Assembly: GCF_907165205.1 (NCBI RefSeq) | Contig: NC_058193.1 | Coordinates: forward strand, 21,155,521 to 21,219,520 | Source of the DNA: Coccinella septempunctata | Lineage: Eukaryota; Arthropoda; Insecta; Coleoptera; Coccinellidae | Direction: 5' to 3' | DNA: 64,000 nucleotides | Shown: positions 57,956 to 64,000 of the stretch, in pieces | Layout of the letters: each line of letters opens with the position of its first letter | How positions within the stretch are numbered: position 1 is the stretch's first letter | Program-made: the position numbers and the translations under genes | Notes under the pieces: generated by a model | What the model was told of the DNA's origin: nothing | The model's input: the letters and a program-made list of their open reading frames with translations, nothing else | Database searches by the model: none

Positions 57956-58450
57956 TACAGGGCCAGTCTTCAATTTGTACATATTTTTTAACAGAAGATT
58001 CTTGAGGTCAAGAGAAACACTTTTTCACTTTACAATTTTGTTCAATTCGGCACGTTTAAAAAGGTTGAAAAGTACAGTTGAAAAATCCATAAAAAAATAT
58101 TTTTAATTATTTCTAACAAACGATTTCCTCGAATGGAATGATTTTCGGCATTATAGTTTTTAATCTATTCGATTAATGTTTTCCGAATACAAAATTTTAA
58201 TCACAAAATTCTAATCACATAATAGCATTATTCCTCCTATTTTCTCGCCGTTGTCGAGTAATTTAATATTGAAAAGTAAAAAATATCTGTGAAATTGGGA
58301 AATTTGCGTACTTCGGCTGAATTCAAATCTGTTTAAGATCCAGTCCAGAGAATTAAATATTTGCTATGAGAACTTAAAATAGTTGTATATTTTTGTCGAA
58401 TCGGAAAAAATTGTGTTTCTTTTGACCTCAAGAATAAACTATTAAAATAT
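57956..58450. mobile_element. TIR element family A, copy 4 (diverged, about 495 bp)
   Basis: TACAGGGCCAGTCTTCAATT at the left and TTGACCTCAAGAATAAACTA near the right. Internal blocks are shared with copies 1 and 2, but an internal part is shortened and the final CACCCTGTA is lost. Copy 5 follows within about 20 bp in the same orientation. Confidence 0.65.
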
Positions 58451-58466
58451 ATAGTAATAAATAAAT

Positions 58467-59072
58467 AGTCTTTGGCTCGTTCAAATATTATAACAGTAAA
58501 TTCTTGAGGGCAAAAGAAACACTTTTTCCTTTAACATATTTTCCGTATCGGCTGGTTTAAAATATAGAGGCTGTTGAAAAACCATAAAAAGTGTTATTTT
58601 TTGTTCTATCTCACAAACTGTTTTATCGAATGAAATGAATTTCGGAAAATTATTTTTCATTTATTTGATTAATCTTTTCCGAACACCAGATATCATCCCC
58701 GTCATCCATTTTTTCATTATGAGCATTACCATAAAAATACCAAGAATTCAAAAAACCCAATTCTTGAAACTTGAAACTAAGTTGGACGCTATCTAATGAA
58801 TTTTTGAACATTTTGCAAAATAAAATTATTCTACGTATTTTCTCGTAAAATACGCCGTTTTCGAGTAATTTGATAAGCGAAAATTAAAAATATCTGTGAA
58901 ATTTGAAAAATTGGGTACTTTTGCTCTGTTCAAAAGATCCACAGATTTATCTAGCTTAGCTTAGCTTTTTATCAGGGCCGAATCGGAAAAATGGTATACG
59001 GAAAAAGTGTTCCTTTTTACCTCAAGAATCAACTGTTAAAACATTTGTACGAGTCAAAGACTCACCCTGTAT
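58467..59072. mobile_element. TIR element family A, copy 5 (about 606 bp)
   Basis: The left end starts within the arm (AGTCTTTGGCTCGTTCAAAT). The right end is complete (AGTCAAAGACTCACCCTGTA). A second scrap of the right end (GTCAAAGACTCATCCTG) follows at about 59080. Confidence 0.7.
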
Positions 59073-59099
59073 ATACATGTCAAAGACTCATCCTGATAT

Positions 59100-61250
59100 A
59101 AACGATTTGTCATATTAAAAAGCGGACTATTCTTGAAAACAAATTTTTTGAAATTTGTAGCAGTGGGAAACGTTCAAAAAGAGCCATTTATCGAATCCCA
59201 AAATTGTTTCAACGCTTTGCACAACAAATTCTCAAGGTTCGAGAAAAATAGAGAATTCAAACCCAATATCATTTCAACTCTATAAAGCGGAAATAATTTA
59301 TTGTTTAATAACAAAAGAATACTCTTCTGCAAAATGTGGAAAATTTACATTATAAAATGGTTATCACATTAATAAGCAAAATTTCTAATTTTCAGTATTC
59401 ATTACTACATTTAAATTTGACAAGTATTGAACAAGTGGATTGATCATTTGCCACAGTTTTGTAATATTTTCTGATGAGCAGCTGATATAGGATGTCATTT
59501 TATGACCGACATATAGTGGTTAAATTGCCAGTAATGAAATGTTACATGTCGAAAGAGAAATGAGAAAAAAAGCTGTATTCAATTTTCAATCTAATAATAT
59601 TAAAACCTAATCCCCCGATATAGTTTTATGAATTACGTATTTTTCGCTCGAAAACCTGAGCACTTCTTGTGTGAATCTACTCTATTCCTCATAAATAAAT
59701 ATCATGAATTATTATTGTTTATTCCGCAAACTGGAATTTAGAAAGAATAAACCATAAATTATAATTTTATTGTTTTTGAGAATGCCAAATATCAAGTGAA
59801 TTGTCATTTGAATTAATAGGTGTAACCCGAATAGTAGAACCAAAATCAAAACATATTCACACATCTATTTATTTCATTTTTGTTCTAAATTAGTTGCATG
59901 AATATGAAAATTCATAAAATCTAAACTTTTTTCGTCATCAAGGTATATTCGGAAATGAGACGTTCATTACATATAATCGCATGAAAAGTTAACTTTAATC
60001 AGACGCATTGGAGATGCTGCAAAATAGATTTAAATTTAACAGTAAGAACTTGGATCGAAAATAATTTATAGCTTTTTTTAAGATTATGAAGCTTATTAAC
60101 TTTCTTTGAAAATTATTGAACCCATTCAGAATATTTTTTTTCCGACCTCATTTGAATGATAATGTTCAGATAGAACAATTCATAGATTCACTGATTTTGA
60201 GATTACATATGTGCATTTTCTCTGAATCTTTATGGCGTTTGAAAAATACTTCATTCGAGAACCGACAATCATCTTTTAAATTATTCGTTCAATTATTTTC
60301 ATTAGCGTAAAAATAACGCAAATAATTAATGATTTGAATTTCGATCTCAGGAACAATGTACAAAACAACTTTATTTCTCCTGTATATTTCGAGAATAAGA
60401 TATTTCGACACAAAATCCTAATAGAGGCCAATTAAATCATGTCATTTCCCATAATGAATAAAGATGCATCAAGAAAAATAGTCATGATGAGTACATGGGT
60501 AAAATTCATTCGATTCAAAAACGATGCAGTTTACGGACCATTTCATCATCTTTCATCTCTTGCACTCGATTGATAATTTTTCGAGGGTTGGGAGAAAGGG
60601 ATAATATGTAAGGAAGATGAAGACGCTGAAGAACTACTACTTCATTTTTTTGAAAACGAAGAAAATATTTTAGAGCTGTTTTTCAATGTACGAGTGCTTT
60701 TTTATAAACTTTATGATATTTTTCGTTCATATGAAGTGTGCCACTGCCTGAAATAGCTGAATATCAAATCAACTCTAATCCTTCAAAGTCTTCCACACAC
60801 AGTAAAAATCAAGTGCCCCTCAACAGTAACAAACTATATTTCCACAGTCAATAACTTTTGCATTATTGAATAACGAAGGAAATAACAAATAATGCTTATG
60901 TAATTTGAAGAAATGAGATGTAATGATGTAGTAAGTAATTAAATAGCCGTTTTATTACTGACCTACCTCTAGTCATAATAAAGCGAGACCCTATCTCGCG
61001 TCTATCTACTTTTAGAACGACTGTACATGAACTAGACTGCCAAGAAATGAATGTAAGGAGATATATCATCATTCAAGTCCTTTCAAACCGGGAAATTTCA
61101 AAGACGAAGAGGAAAAATTCGCATCTGAAAAAAGACAACGAAAATAATTGACGAATCGGCTAGAGCAAGATGCATAGACTGAAAACAGGCTTCAGGTCAC
61201 TAGACAAAGACTTTCGTAGAGCGAGAAAGGACGTTTTCGAACCTATGAAA
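59100..61250. other. 2.1 kb AT-rich, no supported gene
   Basis: No long frame or repeat pair was found. If the exon at 61975 opens a gene, this would be its distal upstream region. Confidence 0.4.
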
Positions 61251-61968
61251 TTAATACGTTAGAAAAGAATACAAAGAGAATTCGAACAGAGACGACACAA
61301 CCTTCAGAGTATTTGGGAAACGAGTTGAATTGCCATGCTTGTAGAGAACGAGAGAGAGGAAAGATGTAGGGATGCACGCTGATCTAGTAAGCCGAGAGAA
61401 GGGAAAATGCAAGTGCATACAAGCGCCGATAGGCGTCGTACTTGTTGCATCGAATATTATGACGTTACTACAGTTGTGATACAGACCACCATTCATACAG
61501 CACATTCATACTGCAAAATTTTAAAACAACTCAACGTGCTACCCGGTCTGGACAATGTAACTAATCAAGGCAAGTAGGTTGAATCTGTTGATTTCTTGTG
61601 CATTTTAACCTTACGTACCCTATTTTTTCGCAGATATCGCAGGAAAAATGGCAAAGAGACACCGAAACCGACTTTGAACATGAAGAAACCTCACGAATGT
61701 TCGCCGGACACGAACTTTTTTACCCGTCAAGTGATCTAATTTTGTTCAGTGACTTTTTTTCTCAATTAACTAGGATAATTAGTGCTTTTTTCTGTGACAT
61801 TCAAGGATTTAAGTGACCGAACTCTACTTACTTGTGTTTTTTGACTTTGAGTGCGCTTCTCGATCGACACCTGGATTTATTTATGTAAAATTTGGTGTAA
61901 TGAATTTTAAGCGATGGGTAATCGGGATTTCGGTAGACAAAAAGGTGTAATTACTAACATACTGCCAG
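61251..61968 (+). promoter_or_regulatory. Region upstream of the 61975 exon, possible promoter and leader
   Basis: Composition becomes more even from about 61000. It includes a GAGA-type run (GAGAACGAGAGAGAGG near 61343) and a splice-acceptor-like string (CCTATTTTTTCGCAG, ending about 61634). A second AG (ACTGCCAG, ending 61968) directly precedes the coding exon and has a TACTAAC branch-like word nine bases earlier, so the coding exon may follow a leader intron. The transcription start could not be placed. Confidence 0.3.
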
Positions 61969-62068
61969 TAAAAAATGGCGGAATGCTCCTATTCGCGATG
62001 TGTACAACAGAAACGAAATATTAGAAGAGAACTGCAAAGATGGACAAAAACCATGGTTCACATCGTTG
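61969..62068 (+). CDS. Probable first coding exon of a plus-strand host gene
   Basis: ATG 61975 lies in a strong context (AAAAATGGCGGAA, close to the TISU start element). It opens 31 codons plus one base before a canonical donor GTAAGT at 62069-62074 (phase 1 intron). The peptide begins MAECSYSRCVQQKRN and ends RELQRWTKTMVHIVG. It is basic and probably helical in its second half. The density of Cys, Trp, Arg and Glu codons is quite unlike the surrounding noise. I believe it is a real, constrained N-terminus but cannot name the protein with confidence, so no symbol is given. No second exon could be recognised between 62075 and the window end, so the first intron is probably longer than 1.9 kb. 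Longer frames that cover this region in another phase (62000-62509) run through the donor and are likely spurious. Confidence 0.6.
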
Positions 62069-63883
62069 GTAAGTCTGAAAATCAATATTCCTAATAACGG
62101 CCAGCTTTTCGCCTCAAGTCTTTCCCCCTGTTTCGGCACCAATTCGCCGCTGCCGAGAGCGGACCCCACACTGACCTGTTGCCTGCCGAATTTTCAAATT
62201 TTCTCATCAAATCAAACTGATCGCATCCCCTCCCCTGATGTTTTATTCACTCGCAGCCGACGATTCGGAAATTTTGAACGCCGTGCGTCTGCCGGAAATT
62301 CGGGCTTTTCTTTCCCGTTATCCTTGCTGCATTTAATGATTTTTAAGATGCACTTTTTTCGATGCGTCGTGGACCCAATTTTTCCACATCGCGCCGAATT
62401 ATATTATTTCTGCAGCCTTTATTTTTCTGGAACTTTCCGGCTTCCTCTACGTTATGGATTTTCAATCAAAAACATCTCGCGAAAACGATGCGAGAGCGGA
62501 TACCGTTAGTCTGGGATTAGCCGGGAGCTTCCATGGCCAACTAACAAGTTTTCACGAAAATTTTTCTATTCGTGTACAACTCGAAGGATCGGGATATCCT
62601 CGTTTCCATTGGAACACCGTCATTTAGGGTCTAATTCAGGCGCTGTAGGGATTCCCCAAAACAAATTGAATTAGGCCTATCGTTTCAGCTAACGACGTTA
62701 ACACAATATCGATTCGGTTCTAAAATTAAACCTGTATTCTTAATTATCAGTTTGCAGTGAACATATTTCAAGCAAAATTTCGATTAAAATTGCTTCAAGT
62801 AGAATGAAAAAATTTGCCAATTGGGAAACGCAGTTTTATGAAAATTTGTGAATGTAAGTGAAGGTTTCATTCGAAGAACGAATTATTTTCGATCCAAATT
62901 TTGGTCCTTTTGTTGCATACCTCAACTAATTGTCAGTTCAACATTCTCCCTTCGATTGATTCTCATCCAACAAAATATCCTCGAAAGTATATCTAAATTT
63001 TTCAGTGTTTGGAAACAATTGATGGCTAAATAAGATGTAATTTCAAGAAGTTGAATAGAAAAAATTTATTCCGTTACCCTATTATTATTCGCTTTTGATC
63101 TGTACGAAAATATTGAATAGTGTATATGAATAAATTAATAAGTACATATATAAATTTAAAAAAAACGCATCTGATATTGCCTGAAAAATTCTTTAAATTT
63201 TGCTTCAATGTCGGGATGAACTGATATTCAATATAAACCACCTTAGCAATTCAATAAAACAATTGAATAAATAATACTTATCTCTAGCTCTCAACACAAA
63301 TTATCCATTTTTCAATAACCAATTTTTCTTCTCAACTAAATCATACCCAGAAAATTTGCTGAAAATCTTATTGAAAAAATAAGCGAAATCGACTATTGTC
63401 TTTATATTTTAACCTCTACATACGAGTCTACATTACCTATACCTCGATACCTACATATTGAATTTATAATAAATAGTTATGCTTTTTCAGTTTACTATGA
63501 AAATGGGGATTTAATTTCATAAGAATTGAACTGATTCTGATAACTAATAACATTTTAAATTCCGTACAGAATGTTTTACAAGAATAAGATATTTTCAGTG
63601 ATATTCTTTCGTAACATATTCTTTTTAATAATTTCTCATTGTTTAACTGAAATAATTGATGGTGAAAAATTTGTAGTAGGATGTCTCGTAAGATGAATTA
63701 GGCTGCTTCCAGGGCTGCATGCTTCCACAATTTTGGCTTATACTGCCAAACATTGAGCAGGATCACTTTTTAATCAATCCTGAATAGAAGCAGACCTCAT
63801 TTTTTCCCGCAATTCTTTTCAGTCTGAAACTAATAATCACTAAGTATTTCAATGATCAACAAATTCCCACATTTTCTCCTATA
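62069..63883 (+). other. Start of the first intron of the 61975 gene
   Basis: It opens with the GTAAGT donor. The first 450 bp are CpG-rich (for example CCGCTGCCGAGAGCGGACCCC in pieces near 62148), as is common just downstream of promoters, then the sequence turns AT-rich. No exon or mobile element was recognised before 63884. Confidence 0.4.
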
Positions 63884-64000
63884 TACAGGGTGAGTCTTTA
63901 ACTCGTACAAATATTTTAACAGTAGATTCTTGAGTTCAAAAGAAACGCGAGAAGAAACGCTTTTTCCTATACCATTTCTCCGTTTCGGTCCTGATAAAAA
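63884..64000 (-). mobile_element. TIR element family A, copy 6, cut by the window end
   Basis: TACAGGGTGAGTCTTTAACT, then GTACAAATATTTTAACAGTA. Past the arm it reads CGGTCCTGATAAAAA, which is the inverted form of the right part of copies 1 and 5 (TTTTTATCAGGGCCG), so this copy lies in reverse orientation. It continues beyond the window. Confidence 0.75.

Noticed and set aside
61536..61640. Micro-intron with a GC donor (AAGGCAAGT) before the TTTTTTCGCAG acceptor
   Set aside because: A rare GC donor and a gap of about 60 bp with no coding support on either side.
62000..62509. 169-codon plus-strand frame
   Set aside because: It overlaps the 61975 exon in another phase and runs through its splice donor into CpG-rich intron sequence. 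The peptide has no family-like pattern.

Overview
The window is eukaryotic and gene-poor. It is AT-rich, full of stop codons in all frames, and dominated by decayed transposable elements of kinds common in insects: CR1/Jockey-type and RTE-like LINE fragments, mariner and Tc1-like transposases, PIF/Harbinger-like and hAT-like MITEs, and many short elements ending in TACAGGGTG / CACCCTGTA. An insect is the best reading and a beetle is plausible. The species is a guess I do not press, and no prokaryotic operon or CRISPR array is present.

Layout. Positions 1-2893 hold a LINE: the end of ORF1, then an ORF2 with endonuclease and reverse transcriptase whose catalytic RT centre has been removed by an in-frame deletion. 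From 2.9 to 17.3 kb there are MITEs and relics: a 263-bp MITE, a nested inverted-repeat complex at 5-6.3 kb, a broken coding relic split by a MITE at 7.1-7.6 kb, an RTE-like LINE 3' end at 9.1-9.6 kb, a mariner pseudogene on the minus strand at 10.3-11.5 kb, an unrecognised 169-residue frame at 11.8-12.3 kb, a TIR element at 12.9-13.8 kb and an RT scrap at 13.9 kb. From 18.5 to 31.4 kb come a coding-like minus-strand frame, a 1.7-kb nested palindrome, a hAT-like MITE with a perfect 8-bp target duplication, a second deleted mariner, and a 1.2-kb TIR element with a transposase-like relic interrupted by an intron. A CpG-rich patch lies at 31.4-31.9 kb.

From 32.6 to 47.3 kb there are several larger structures: a 699-bp TIR element, a 1.35-kb element full of quasi-palindromic motifs with a 7-8-bp target duplication, a 4.0-kb TIR element (38036-42052, 5-bp target duplication) that carries a 330-bp tandem array and a short coding terminal exon, a 1.17-kb palindrome and a 200-bp hairpin. 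From 49.7 to 59.1 kb there is a possible first exon and promoter on the minus strand (50.5-50.7 kb), a three-level nest of MITEs (51.1-53.1 kb), a Tc1/mariner-superfamily pseudogene (54.5-55.2 kb) and more TIR elements.

The best candidate for host gene sequence is a short plus-strand coding exon at 61975-62068. It has a strong start context and a canonical GTAAGT donor, and it probably opens a gene whose remaining exons lie beyond the right edge of the window. No second exon of it could be identified here. The candidates for undescribed biology are the 4.0-kb element, the 1.35-kb motif-array element and the frequent building of palindromes by nested MITEs. All of these are inferences from sequence structure alone.
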